A stretch of 64,000 bases of DNA, from positions 182,749-246,748 of the forward strand of contig JBOEGJ010000011.1 of assembly GCA_050633365.1 (NCBI GenBank), in the 5' to 3' direction. This DNA comes from Pseudomaricurvus sp050633365 (GTDB taxonomy: Bacteria; Pseudomonadota; Gammaproteobacteria; Pseudomonadales; Cellvibrionaceae). The translations under genes were made by a program, and so were the position numbers. Position 1 is the stretch's first letter. Each line of letters starts with the position of its first letter. The notes under the pieces are model-generated. The model had not been told where the DNA came from. It was given only the letters and a program-made list of their open reading frames with translations, and ran no database searches. Below, piece after piece: positions 44,698 through 54,206 of the stretch.

Positions 44698-45681
44698 ATG
44701 AGTGAGACCATCGCCTCTGACCAGCAGAAACACGGCGGTATTCCCGTGGGGCTCAGCTCTTGTCTCGCCGGTCAAAATGTTCGCTACAATGGCGGGCACA
44801 CTCAGTCTCAGCTTTGCTTGAAAACCCTCAAAGACTATTTTGATTTCAGCACTTTCTGCCCAGAGGTCGCGGCTGGCTTCGGGACCCCGCGACCAACCAT
44901 GCGCTTAGTGGGTGATCCAAGCGCGCCTAGGCTAGCCTTCAGTGATGGCGACTATGACCAGGATCTTTCGACACAGCTAGAAGATGGTTATCGAGATCAA
45001 CTCAGTAGTTTTGCTCGCTTGGACGGCTATATATTGATGAAGAATTCGCCTAGCTGCGGTCTAGAGCGAATTAAAATCTATCGCGAAAACGGCTATTGCC
45101 ACGATGAAAAGGGTCGCGGTTTTTTTGCCGCCGCTCTGCAACAGCACTACCCTCTGATGCCTCTGGAAGAAGAAGGTCGGCTTCATGACCCTATCTTGCG
45201 CGAGAACTTTATCTTGCGTGTCTATGCCCACCATAACTTTCGACATGAAGTGGCAAACCAACCCAGCGTGCATAAACTCATCGAATTTCACAGCAGCTAC
45301 AAATACGTGCTCATGGCCCACAGCCAAGCGGCCTATAAAGAATTGGGGCGCTATCTGGCCCATAAACACGACGAACCGATCGAAAAGGTCATCGATGTGT
45401 ATATTCACAAATTAATGTCAGCCTTAGCAAAGCCGGCAACCCGAAGAGCCCATGCCAATGTAATGCTGCATCTTCTCGGCTACCTCAAAAAGAGCGTCGC
45501 CGGCGAGGCCAGACAGAGTATCGTCGATATCATCGATCGTTACCGCGATGGAAAAATTCCCTTAGTGACACCACTAACCATGCTGCGCCACTACATCGAT
45601 CAAACTGGCAGCAGTTACGTTCAGGCGCAACGCTATTGGCAACCCTACCCCGAAGACCTAGGGCTGACCAATAAACTCTAA
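44698..45681 (+). CDS. YbgA-like protein (DUF523 + DUF1722)
   Basis: A 327-residue protein. The N-terminal DUF523 domain (about 15-165) has cysteines in LSSCLAGQNVRYNG and KNSPSCG; the C-terminal DUF1722 domain (about 200-315) has FHSSYKYVLMAHSQ. This combination is fixed next to photolyase in many proteobacteria, and I infer a DNA-repair or thiol-related role; the activity is not established. A strong AAGGAG precedes the ATG. phrB follows after 68 bases. Confidence 0.92.
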   Translation: MSETIASDQQKHGGIPVGLSSCLAGQNVRYNGGHTQSQLCLKTLKDYFDFSTFCPEVAAGFGTPRPTMRLVGDPSAPRLAFSDGDYDQDLSTQLEDGYRDQLSSFARLDGYILMKNSPSCGLERIKIYRENGYCHDEKGRGFFAAALQQHYPLMPLEEEGRLHDPILRENFILRVYAHHNFRHEVANQPSVHKLIEFHSSYKYVLMAHSQAAYKELGRYLAHKHDEPIEKVIDVYIHKLMSALAKPATRRAHANVMLHLLGYLKKSVAGEARQSIVDIIDRYRDGKIPLVTPLTMLRHYIDQTGSSYVQAQRYWQPYPEDLGLTNKL

Positions 45682-45749
45682 CGAAGCTAGCTCATGTAAG
45701 AGTTGCTAAGCGGCAATAACACTCGTCGATTTTAAGAGATTCCCAGCAC

Positions 45750-47198
45750 ATGAATGCCGTTTGGTTACGCAACGATTTACGCCTTGACGACAACCCAGCC
45801 TTCTATTTCGCTTGCCAAGACGCCAAAGAAAAGGCGCGACCTGTTTGCGTTATCTACTGCGCGACACCTGAACAATGGCACGCCCATAATGAAGCCGGCG
45901 CGAAGATTGGTTTTAGAGCCGCAGCACTGTCAGACCTTCGTGCGCGATTACGCCTTTCCGGCATTGCTTTGCACCTGATTGAGGTTGCACGTTTTGATGA
46001 TTGCGCCGAAGCCCTTTTGAAGTTTGCTCGCTCACATCAAATACATTCACTGTGGTTCAACTCAGAAGTCCCACTCGATGAGCAGCGTCGCGATCAAGAA
46101 GTAAAACAGAAATTGAAGACGGAAAACATCGACACACACAGCTTCCAAGCCGATTTTTTAGTTTCTCCGGAGTTATTGCGCACCAAACAAGGCGGTATCT
46201 ACAAGGTTTTTACACCGTGGTATAAAGCTTGGCTACAACAACTCGATGATCACCCACCTTTACCAGTGCCCGATGTTAATGATAACTCGCGCCCTGGATT
46301 GACGCCTAAAAGCAATCAGCTAGAAGTCAGCGCTGAGCCAATAGCCCTGCCCGGCGCCGACACTTTTCGCAGTGACCTTTGGCCTGCCCATGAACAAACG
46401 GCATTAGATCGCGCCACTCAATTTTGCAATGAAAAACTCCACCGCTACCTTGATAGCCGAGATATTCCCAGCATCAACGGCACCAGCACACTGTCTCCCT
46501 ATTTCGCCAGTGGACTTATTAGCGCTCGTCGATGCCTCAAGATTATTCAAGACAGTTACCGAGATCACAATACAACAAGCTCTTGGCGCTCAGACCCTTG
46601 GTTGCGAGAAATCGCTTGGCGAGAATTCTATCGCTACCTGATGCTTAACTTTCCGAAATTGAGCCGTAACGAACCCTTTAAACCCGACACCGAGCAGTTA
46701 CATTGGGAGTCAAATCCTAACTTGGTAAGTGCTTGGCAGAAAGGAATGACCGGCTTCCCCATCATCGATGCCGCCATGCGACAACTCAACCAAACAGGCT
46801 GGATGCACAATAGACTTAGAATGCTAGCGGCCAGCTTTTTTACCAAGCTAATGCTCGAGCACTGGTCAAAAGGCGAAGCTTATTTCATGGAAAAACTACT
46901 CGATGGCGACTTCGCCTCTAACAACGGCGGCTGGCAGTGGAGTGCCTCCACCGGCTGTGATGCCTCGCCTTGGTTTCGAGTGTTTAACCCAACCAGACAA
47001 TCTGAAAAATTTGATCCGCAAGGTCATTTCATCCGGAAATTTGTCCCTGAGCTGGCCTCATTGGACAACAAATCTGTTCACAATCCTTCACTCGATCAAC
47101 GTCATAAAGTCGCCTACCCTGACCCCATCATTGACTATTCGATGGCTAGAGAGCGCGTCCTGGAACGCTTTCGAGCCCTCAATGAACTCAGCGCCTGA
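45750..47198 (+). CDS. phrB: Deoxyribodipyrimidine photo-lyase (class I CPD photolyase)
   Basis: A light-driven FAD enzyme that splits cyclobutane pyrimidine dimers. It is 482 residues. The N-terminal antenna domain starts WLRNDLRLDDNPA, and the C-terminal FAD domain contains TGFPIIDAAMRQL, GWMHNRLRM and the photolyase signature NNGGWQWSASTGCDASPWFR. It sits directly downstream of ybgA, as in E. coli. Confidence 0.96.
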   Translation: MNAVWLRNDLRLDDNPAFYFACQDAKEKARPVCVIYCATPEQWHAHNEAGAKIGFRAAALSDLRARLRLSGIALHLIEVARFDDCAEALLKFARSHQIHSLWFNSEVPLDEQRRDQEVKQKLKTENIDTHSFQADFLVSPELLRTKQGGIYKVFTPWYKAWLQQLDDHPPLPVPDVNDNSRPGLTPKSNQLEVSAEPIALPGADTFRSDLWPAHEQTALDRATQFCNEKLHRYLDSRDIPSINGTSTLSPYFASGLISARRCLKIIQDSYRDHNTTSSWRSDPWLREIAWREFYRYLMLNFPKLSRNEPFKPDTEQLHWESNPNLVSAWQKGMTGFPIIDAAMRQLNQTGWMHNRLRMLAASFFTKLMLEHWSKGEAYFMEKLLDGDFASNNGGWQWSASTGCDASPWFRVFNPTRQSEKFDPQGHFIRKFVPELASLDNKSVHNPSLDQRHKVAYPDPIIDYSMARERVLERFRALNELSA

Positions 47199-47215
47199 AC
47201 GCTAATTTAGACGAT

Positions 47216-47241
47216 CTGCTCCCGAGTAAGAGCAGCTTTCC
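47216..47241 (+). terminator. Possible terminator of phrB
   Basis: CTGCTC (47216-47221) and GAGCAG (47230-47235), followed by CTTTCC, lie 18 bases past the phrB stop. The T tract is weak. Confidence 0.45.
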
Positions 47242-47345
47242 ATGAACTCCCCCCCATTGGAGTGATTAAATATTGACCTACGGCGATTTTGAAAGGATAA
47301 TGCCATTCGAATAAAGTTATTAATTTAATTGGAAGACCTTAACTC

Positions 47346-48068
47346 ATGTCGCCAGCCCCAAAATCCTGCCCCATCGAGCAAGAAGAGAAAATCCTCTGCG
47401 CGGCGGCCAACTGCATCCTAGAAGCCTCGCTGATGGACTTCACCATGTCAGCCATTGCTAAGCGAGCAGAGATGTCGATGGGCTCAGTGTACAAGCACAT
47501 CCACAGTAAAGAAGACGTATTGCTGGCGCTGGCGGTTAAAACCCAGCAGAACTTAAAGCGCTGCTTTGCACAGATCTACGCCCAACCTATTACAGGTCCT
47601 GAGCACCTAATCGGTTTAAGCTTGATCGATTTCAATAGTGTCGACCCCTACCCCTTCTCGCGACACCTAGAAATGCTGATTAGTAATCACGTGATTTTGG
47701 AGCGTGCATCGCCTATCTGGCGTCAGCGCTTAGAAGAAAGTGCGGAATCTTTAACTCAGGTGTGCCGGTCGGGAATCAACTCAGCAATAGCCGGCGAAGA
47801 ACTTATCGCCGACGAGAGCCAAGAAGACACCGCACACCAATTGATGCTGGCCATTTGGTCGCTCAACGTCGGCAGTATTCAAGTCGGTTTGCAAACAATG
47901 GATTTTGATCAAACCGAGGCGTCACAACTGCCCTACCCAAAAACCATCGATGATCCACATATTCTCAATATGATGCGTCTCATCAACAGCTTTCATTGGC
48001 GGCAGCCTTTAACTCGCGAAGGTATCGAGCGAGCCGCTTCTGTCTTAGTCGAGCTCGGATATCGATAG
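47346..48068 (+). CDS. TetR/AcrR-family transcription regulator of the adjacent efflux pump
   Basis: A 240-residue repressor-type protein. The N-terminal helix-turn-helix (about 33-55) reads FTMSAIAKRAEMSMGSVYKHI, then HSKEDVLLAL; the C-terminal ligand domain is not recognisable. It is encoded just upstream of, and in the same direction as, an RND adaptor and permease (91-base gap), so it most likely controls them and itself. Confidence 0.92.
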   Translation: MSPAPKSCPIEQEEKILCAAANCILEASLMDFTMSAIAKRAEMSMGSVYKHIHSKEDVLLALAVKTQQNLKRCFAQIYAQPITGPEHLIGLSLIDFNSVDPYPFSRHLEMLISNHVILERASPIWRQRLEESAESLTQVCRSGINSAIAGEELIADESQEDTAHQLMLAIWSLNVGSIQVGLQTMDFDQTEASQLPYPKTIDDPHILNMMRLINSFHWRQPLTREGIERAASVLVELGYR

Positions 48069-48159
48069 TCCACTGGGACTCTAACGCCATCGATCACCAA
48101 ACATTATTTAATGCTGTAGAAGGTTGTCTCAGCCTCGCCAGTAAACCAATAGGCCTACT

Positions 48160-49269
48160 ATGAACGCTAAACGTTGGATCATTACACTGTCACTTTGCGC
48201 TTTGGTTTTTGCCGCACTCGCCACCTTCAAAGTGATGCAAATACGCGCTGCCATTGCTTTTGGGGAGTCCTTTCCCGAGCCGTCGCATACCGTTGAAGCA
48301 GCCAAGGTACAAAGCACTCAAGTGCAGTCCCGAATCACCACCATCGCAACTGTTGTCGCGCCACAGATCGTTGACTTGCGCAATGAGCTCGAAGGAAGAA
48401 TCACCGCCATTAACTTTCGGTCGGGGCATAGGGTTAACGCCGGAGACGTTTTGTTGCAGCTGGACATCAGCGAAGAGAACGCCCGTTTAGAAGCGGCTCA
48501 AGCCCGAGCGAAGCTGGCGGACTTAGATCTCAAGCGCATCCGAAAGCTACGTAAAAATAGAACTGTTTCGGAAGAGCGGCTCGATCAGGCAGAAGCACAA
48601 TTCGATATTGCTCGCGCTGACATGGCAGGACTAAAAGCCACCATCGAAAAGAAAACACTGAGAGCTCCATTTGATGCATACGCCGGCTTGCATCAACTGG
48701 AAGTCGGCGAGTTTCTATCAGCCAATACCGTGGTGACGAGGCTGGTTGGTATCAACGATCACCTTTGGATTGACTTCAGTTTACCGCTTAATCAATCACA
48801 ACTAGATCTAGGCGCATCGATTAAGGTGCTGCCTAATAACGCGACACAAGCTCTCATTGAAGGCTCTGTGATTGCTCGCGATTCGGTTGTATCCCAGAGT
48901 TCTCGCAATCTTATGTACAGGGCTCAAATCCCCAATAGCATGCAACTGCCTCACAACACCATCGTTAACATCGAAGTTCCCGTAGCTGGCGCAAAAGACG
49001 CGTTGACCGTGCCCGCCTCAGCCGTACGTAACGATGCCTTAGGCAGCTTTGTTTATCTCCTCAATGAGGATAAAGATAACAACGGCTATCGCGCCCAACG
49101 CCAAAGCGTGACTCTAGCCCCTACCGCAGATGCCCTCGAAGGCCAAACCCACTTAACCGCCACTGTCACTGACGGTCTGCAAGAAGGTCAACTGGTGGCC
49201 GCGAACGGTTCGTTTAAATTACGACAACACTTGTTGGTGTTTGTCAAAGAACGTCCACAACAACCGTAA
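48160..49269 (+). CDS. RND efflux periplasmic adaptor (membrane fusion protein)
   Basis: A 369-residue protein. It has an N-terminal membrane anchor (about 5-25) without a lipobox, then a lipoyl-like half-motif (NELEGRITAINFRSGHRVNAGD), a short alpha hairpin (about 100-150), and the second lipoyl half (KKTLRAPFDAYAG). Beta-barrel and membrane-proximal domains follow. It connects the inner-membrane pump to an outer-membrane channel. The 15-base gap to the permease gene shows one operon. Confidence 0.93.
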   Translation: MNAKRWIITLSLCALVFAALATFKVMQIRAAIAFGESFPEPSHTVEAAKVQSTQVQSRITTIATVVAPQIVDLRNELEGRITAINFRSGHRVNAGDVLLQLDISEENARLEAAQARAKLADLDLKRIRKLRKNRTVSEERLDQAEAQFDIARADMAGLKATIEKKTLRAPFDAYAGLHQLEVGEFLSANTVVTRLVGINDHLWIDFSLPLNQSQLDLGASIKVLPNNATQALIEGSVIARDSVVSQSSRNLMYRAQIPNSMQLPHNTIVNIEVPVAGAKDALTVPASAVRNDALGSFVYLLNEDKDNNGYRAQRQSVTLAPTADALEGQTHLTATVTDGLQEGQLVAANGSFKLRQHLLVFVKERPQQP

Positions 49270-49284
49270 TCGGAGACAAAGATC

Positions 49285-52200
49285 ATGAGCAAAGAATACG
49301 GAAGTCCCACGATTATGGACGTGTTTGTGACACGCCCCATACTCGCCATTGTGCTGTCTCTAATGCTCGTTATTTTGGGAGTACGCGCCGCGCTTGAACT
49401 GCCGGTATTGCAATACCCGAAAGTCGAGAGCTCGTCGCTTGTAGTTTCGACAGCCTATATCGGCGCCTCGGCGAAAGTCGTGCAAGGGTTTATTACCGAC
49501 CCTATTGAGCGAGTGGCCGCCACGGTACCAGGTGTGGATTATGTAGACTCCAACACGCTTGCCGGAATGAGCACCGTCACCGTATGGCTCGATCTCAATG
49601 AAGACAGTACCTCGGCACTTGCCGAGCTTTCTTCTCGGCTAGACCAAATCAGTTTTGAACTGCCTGCGGGAGCTGAAGACCCGGTTGTCAGAGTGGAACG
49701 AGCTGATCGCCCTTCTGCAGTGTTTTATCTCGATGTGATTACCGAAGGTTTTTCTCGCTCAGAAGTCACTGACTATCTCACTCGAAACGTCAACCCGATA
49801 TTAAGCTCAATCGGCGGAGTACAACGTATCGGTATTGAAGGCGGACGCAACCCAGCCATGAGAGTGTGGATTGATCCGGTCAAAATGAACGCCTTCAATA
49901 TCGGCGCCGAAGAGGTGCAGGCGGCTCTGCGCAGCAATAACATCATCGCCACTTTTGGTCACAGCAAGAACGAACAGCGTCGTATTAACCTGCTGTCCAA
50001 TACCACCATGCAAACCGTACAAGACTTTGAGCGCTTATTCGTACGGGAAACCGATGACGCGTTAATACGCTTGAGTGACATTGCACGTGTGGAGCTCGGC
50101 GAGGAAGAAGGCGAAGTAAACGCCCGAGAAACCCAAAACAAATCCGTCTACATTTCGGTTTGGCCTCTACCCGGCGCCAATGAAATTGCAATCGGCGATG
50201 AGCTTTACACGCTTCTCGACGACATTAACCCCACGCTACCGGACGGCCTAAAAATCAACATTGGATACGATGGTACGCTCTACATGCGCGATTCGATCAA
50301 GGAGATTTTCACCACCCTAATCGAAACGGTCTTATTGGTTGGCTTGGTGGTACTTGCCCTGATGGGATCTCTGCGTACCGCTATTGTCCCACTGGTGACT
50401 ATTCCCATTTCAATTCTGGGAGCAACCGCGGCAATGACCTTAATGGGATTTTCCCTAAACCTGCTGACGATTCTGGCCATTGTGTTATCGGTAGGGTTAG
50501 TTGTCGATGATGCTATCGTGGTGGTAGAAAACGTATCGCGCTACATGCGCGAAGGCATGTCGAGAACTCAAGCCGCGCTTGCCAGCTCACGACAGCTGCT
50601 AACGCCAATCATTGGCATGACAATTACGCTCGCAGCGGTTTATGCCCCCATTGGCTTTCTATCGGGATTAACCGGGGTGCTGTTCAAGGAGTTTGCGTTT
50701 ACACTGGCCATCGCCGTGCTGATATCAGGCGTCGTGGCGCTGACCTTATCCCCTATCATGAGTGCCTACGCCAGTGCCGAAGGCGGAAAAGAAGGCCGCG
50801 GAACTCGCTGGGTGAACGACAAATTTGATCACTTACATCGCTTCTACGGAAAGCTGCTCGACAGGATCTTCACTTGGCGCGCTCAAATATTATTTGCGGG
50901 TTTCTTCATTTCCCTGCTGATTATTCCTTTTTACCTCTTTTCTCAAAAAGAGCTCGCCCCGATCGAAGATCAAAGCAGTATTAACATCATCTTTGAGGCC
51001 GCACCGGATTCGTCTCTGGAGTACACATCGGACTATATGACCGATGTGGTAGACACCATGATGGGTACTCCTGGGTCAAAAATGATGTGGCAAATTATCC
51101 GCTCTAGCGGGGGCTTTGGCGGTGTAGAGTTTGTCGACTTCAACGATCGAGAGCGCAGTGTTCAAGAGCTATTACCCGAAGTCTTTGGAAACTCCTCACA
51201 AATCACAGGCCTAAGAGTCTTTCCAGTTCTATTCCCCGCGCTACCCACGGCCGGGCGCTTTGATGTGGAGCTGGTGGTGCAGTCTCCAGACTCGCCAGAA
51301 GAAATGCTACCTCTGGTTGAGAAGATGATAGCGGAAGCCTATCAAAGCAAACGCTTTATGTTCCTCAATACCGACTTACACATTGATCTGCCGCAGGTGA
51401 GGTTTATCTTGGATCGCGAGCGTATTGCCGAATTGGGGTTGAGCGTGTCGTCGGTGAGTCAGCAACTCGGAATTTTGCTGTCGGGCAACTACGTCAACCG
51501 GTTTGACTTAGACGGCAAAGCCTATCGCGTTATTCCCATGATCGAAGGGCACGCCAGATTAACGCCTCAGGCGCTCATGGATTTACAGCTGCGGACACCA
51601 TCCGGCGCGCTAGTACCGGTATCTGCCATTTCTCGCTTAGAGCGCTCCACGGCGCCTCGCGTACTGGGTAAATTTCAACAGAAAAATTCCTTCCGAATAT
51701 TTGGTGGTGTTCTGCCCGGCACAACCAAAGAGCAAGGACTCGCGACTCTGGAAGCGATTGCCAAAGACATCATGCCAGCAGGCTACACATTGGACTATGC
51801 CGGCGAATCGCGCCAACTTCGTCAAGAAGGCAGCACCTTGGTTGGCGTACTCGGTATCGCCTTGGTATTTGTGTACTTTGTGTTAGCGATTCAATTTAAC
51901 AGCTTTCGAGACCCACTGGTGGTTCTGTTGGGATCCGTGCCTTTGGCCCTATCAGGCGCAATGTTATTTTCCTTCTTGGGCTGGACTACGATCAACATTT
52001 ACTCGCAAATCGGTTTTATTACGCTAGTCGGACTCATTGCTAAAAACGGGATTCTAATTGTTGAATTTGCCAATCACTTACAGACCGAAGGCGCCAATAA
52101 GATAACGGCGATTAAGCAGGCTGCCGAAACTCGTTTACGCCCAGTGTTGATGACAACCGCAGCTACGGCACTTGGTCACTTTCCTCTGGTGTTGGTCACC

Positions 52201-52386
52201 GGTGCCGGAGCAGAAGCTCGCAATAGCATTGGCATCATTTTGGTGGCGGGAATGGTTATCGGTACTTTGTTCACGCTATTTGTATTACCTTGTGTGTACC
52301 TTTGGATTGCCAAAGATCATCGCCCCAACGAGGTGGACCCAGAGCACGACTCCGCATCAGCCTCACCGGTTAGTTACGCCAGCTAG
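49285..52386 (+). CDS. RND multidrug efflux permease (HAE1 family)
   Basis: A proton-driven inner-membrane pump of 1033 residues with 12 membrane helices and two large periplasmic loops. Helix 4 contains the proton-relay aspartate pair in LVVDDAIVVVENV, as in AcrB. The N-terminus MDVFVTRPILAIVLS and the second-half GLIAKNGILIVEFAN are family-typical. The substrate is not deducible. There is no TolC-like outer-membrane gene next to it, so it must borrow a channel encoded elsewhere. Confidence 0.95.
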   Translation: MSKEYGSPTIMDVFVTRPILAIVLSLMLVILGVRAALELPVLQYPKVESSSLVVSTAYIGASAKVVQGFITDPIERVAATVPGVDYVDSNTLAGMSTVTVWLDLNEDSTSALAELSSRLDQISFELPAGAEDPVVRVERADRPSAVFYLDVITEGFSRSEVTDYLTRNVNPILSSIGGVQRIGIEGGRNPAMRVWIDPVKMNAFNIGAEEVQAALRSNNIIATFGHSKNEQRRINLLSNTTMQTVQDFERLFVRETDDALIRLSDIARVELGEEEGEVNARETQNKSVYISVWPLPGANEIAIGDELYTLLDDINPTLPDGLKINIGYDGTLYMRDSIKEIFTTLIETVLLVGLVVLALMGSLRTAIVPLVTIPISILGATAAMTLMGFSLNLLTILAIVLSVGLVVDDAIVVVENVSRYMREGMSRTQAALASSRQLLTPIIGMTITLAAVYAPIGFLSGLTGVLFKEFAFTLAIAVLISGVVALTLSPIMSAYASAEGGKEGRGTRWVNDKFDHLHRFYGKLLDRIFTWRAQILFAGFFISLLIIPFYLFSQKELAPIEDQSSINIIFEAAPDSSLEYTSDYMTDVVDTMMGTPGSKMMWQIIRSSGGFGGVEFVDFNDRERSVQELLPEVFGNSSQITGLRVFPVLFPALPTAGRFDVELVVQSPDSPEEMLPLVEKMIAEAYQSKRFMFLNTDLHIDLPQVRFILDRERIAELGLSVSSVSQQLGILLSGNYVNRFDLDGKAYRVIPMIEGHARLTPQALMDLQLRTPSGALVPVSAISRLERSTAPRVLGKFQQKNSFRIFGGVLPGTTKEQGLATLEAIAKDIMPAGYTLDYAGESRQLRQEGSTLVGVLGIALVFVYFVLAIQFNSFRDPLVVLLGSVPLALSGAMLFSFLGWTTINIYSQIGFITLVGLIAKNGILIVEFANHLQTEGANKITAIKQAAETRLRPVLMTTAATALGHFPLVLVTGAGAEARNSIGIILVAGMVIGTLFTLFVLPCVYLWIAKDHRPNEVDPEHDSASASPVSYAS

Positions 52387-52505
52387 CCGTATCAACGCAA
52401 CCGGCTTATCTCGCCACACAAGGTTAAGAGATGAGTCGGTTTTCATTTCATCTTCCGTCAATTTCAGCTTCGATCAATTTCCGTTTCGATCAACCATCGG
52501 GTAGA

Positions 52506-53549
52506 TCAATTTAGTTCGGTTTCTCGAAGCGGTTGGAGTTTCTCGACAACCTCAGAGGGGATCTCAAACTCGGAATAGTCCTCGAGCAGTTTTAGGTAAA
52601 GCTCTTGCGCCTCTTTCCATTGCTCTTCATCAATCAACAATTCTAAACGTGTCACCGACTTATCGAAGGACAGTTTCCGAGTGGAGAGCAAAGCACTCTC
52701 GCTATGCAACGCTGACTCTTCGAGACTGACAGGCTTCGATTCATCTATTGACGCAGACGTGGCATTACGCCGCGGCATTTGCGCCCGTGCGGAATCAGCC
52801 TCTAGTGCCCGTTTTTTCTCTAATTTCATTTCAGCGCTGGTTGCGATTGATTTTTGTTGCTGCTTACGAAGCCGGTTTTCCAATACCTCTTGTTTGGCTT
52901 TCTGTTGACGATCAAGTGCGCTTTGATCGCTATCAACACGAGCCTTGGATTCGGAGAGAGAGCGCTCTTTAAAATCACTGTTGTTAGAATCACTGTTGTT
53001 AAAATCACTATCGCCAAAATCACTGCCGCTAAAGTCATCGCCGCTAGAGTCGTTTTCCGAAACGTCGTATTCCAAAACACTTTCGACCGTCAACGCCTCA
53101 GGACGGGCTTCGCGGTCAAATACCACAGAGTGATCTTCAGCTTCGGAAAGCTCTTCTTTTGATGCCTCCGATGTCTGTTTAACAATTTCGGCTTCTGCAA
53201 CTTCTTCAAGCGGTTGAGTTAAATCCCAAGCGGATCCGAGCTCGGCGGGTTCCTCGAATACAGTCGGCGGTAACTGTAAGGTCAACCAAAGGCAAACCCC
53301 AGCGATGCCGAAAGCAGCAAGTCCATTCCAGCCTCGAAACGCCTCGCTGCCAAAAAACGGAATCGAGCCGGTTTGTCGACGAGCTTTGAGCTGCCGAGCT
53401 TTCTCTTGGGCGAGCAACAGGACCGCATCGTCGCTCTCAGGTCGGGTGGTAAGATCACTCACTGACCGCTGATACAAGGACGATATTTCATCATCGCTCG
53501 GTCTGCTATTGTGAGCATCAGGAGAGGACTTTGTCGTGTTATCGTTCAT
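52506..53549 (-). CDS. Putative anti-sigma factor, single-pass membrane protein with low-complexity linker
   Basis: A 347-residue protein. It has a cytoplasmic N-terminus (about 1-70), one membrane helix (about 75-91, LAAFGIAGVCLWLTLQL) and a long acidic Ser/Asp/Glu-rich region containing five-residue repeats (SGSDF, GDSDF, NNSDF). A Lys/Glu/Gln-rich helix and a short C-terminal helical domain (LELLIDEEQWKEAQELYLKL) follow. The gene overlaps the ECF sigma gene by 11 bases, the usual place for the cognate anti-sigma factor; this role is inferred, as no zinc anti-sigma motif is seen. GGAGGG supports the ATG at 53549 rather than the longer frame from 53609. Confidence 0.78.
   Translation of the reverse strand: MNDNTTKSSPDAHNSRPSDDEISSLYQRSVSDLTTRPESDDAVLLLAQEKARQLKARRQTGSIPFFGSEAFRGWNGLAAFGIAGVCLWLTLQLPPTVFEEPAELGSAWDLTQPLEEVAEAEIVKQTSEASKEELSEAEDHSVVFDREARPEALTVESVLEYDVSENDSSGDDFSGSDFGDSDFNNSDSNNSDFKERSLSESKARVDSDQSALDRQQKAKQEVLENRLRKQQQKSIATSAEMKLEKKRALEADSARAQMPRRNATSASIDESKPVSLEESALHSESALLSTRKLSFDKSVTRLELLIDEEQWKEAQELYLKLLEDYSEFEIPSEVVEKLQPLRETELN
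52971..53060 (-). repeat. 15-bp tandem repeats inside the anti-sigma-like gene
   Basis: Six 15-bp units (52971, 52986, 53001, 53016, 53031 and a decayed one at 53046), close to AAAATCACTGTTGTT. They are in frame and encode five-residue repeats rich in Ser, Asp and Phe. Confidence 0.88.
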
Positions 53550-54162
53550 AAACTGCCCTCCACGGTTTCGACGGTTGAATAAAACGCTCGCGCAATCGAT
53601 TTCGGGCATAGCGTAGACGACTCTTAACAGTTTCGCTCGGTAGATTAAGCTGCTGCGATATGTCCTTTAACGAAAACCCGGCTTCTTTTAGTAAAAACAC
53701 CACTCGCTGATCTTGCGGCAACTGTTCTACCGCCTGAAGCATTCGCTGATAATCCACCGCGATATCCAACTTCCCTTCTACAGCGATGTCGGCTACCTCA
53801 GCGTCATACTCATCCAAGGAGCCACTCGGTGTGGGAGTGGGAAGCGTGCCATCAACATCGGTTCGCACTTTTAACTTTCGAGTTTCATCGATCCAACGGT
53901 TGCGAGCCACGGTAAATAAATAGGTAGAGAACTTTGACTCTACGCGATAGTTTTCGACATTCTTAATGACAGAGGCCCAACTGTCTTGCGCCAACTCCTC
54001 GGCTCTTTCGCGAGTCCCCCCCGGTGAACCACCAAGTCCAAGCAAAAAACGCAGCAGCCGATCCTTATGGCGACCATAAAGACTTTCGAAAGCGCTGCTG
54101 TCGCCCTGCTGAAAAGCCAACATCAAGGCCTCGTCACTGCGAAGTCGATGTAAGAGTTTCAT
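53539..54162 (-). CDS. ECF-type RNA polymerase sigma factor
   Basis: A 207-residue group IV sigma factor. Region 2 includes FESLYGRHKDRLLRFLL, AEELAQDSWASVIKNV and FSTYLFTVARNRWIDETRK. After a 40-residue linker, region 4 has LPQDQRVVFLLKEAGFSLKDI and PSETVKSRLRYARNRLRE. It lies between a VWA-domain lipoprotein (44-base gap upstream) and a membrane protein whose gene overlaps it, so the three form one unit, probably autoregulated. Confidence 0.94.
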   Translation of the reverse strand: MKLLHRLRSDEALMLAFQQGDSSAFESLYGRHKDRLLRFLLGLGGSPGGTRERAEELAQDSWASVIKNVENYRVESKFSTYLFTVARNRWIDETRKLKVRTDVDGTLPTPTPSGSLDEYDAEVADIAVEGKLDIAVDYQRMLQAVEQLPQDQRVVFLLKEAGFSLKDISQQLNLPSETVKSRLRYARNRLRERFIQPSKPWRAVYER

Positions 54163-54206
54163 TAACCTGGTTCCGTCATGTTAAAAGGTGCTCGCAGGCT
54201 TTAATG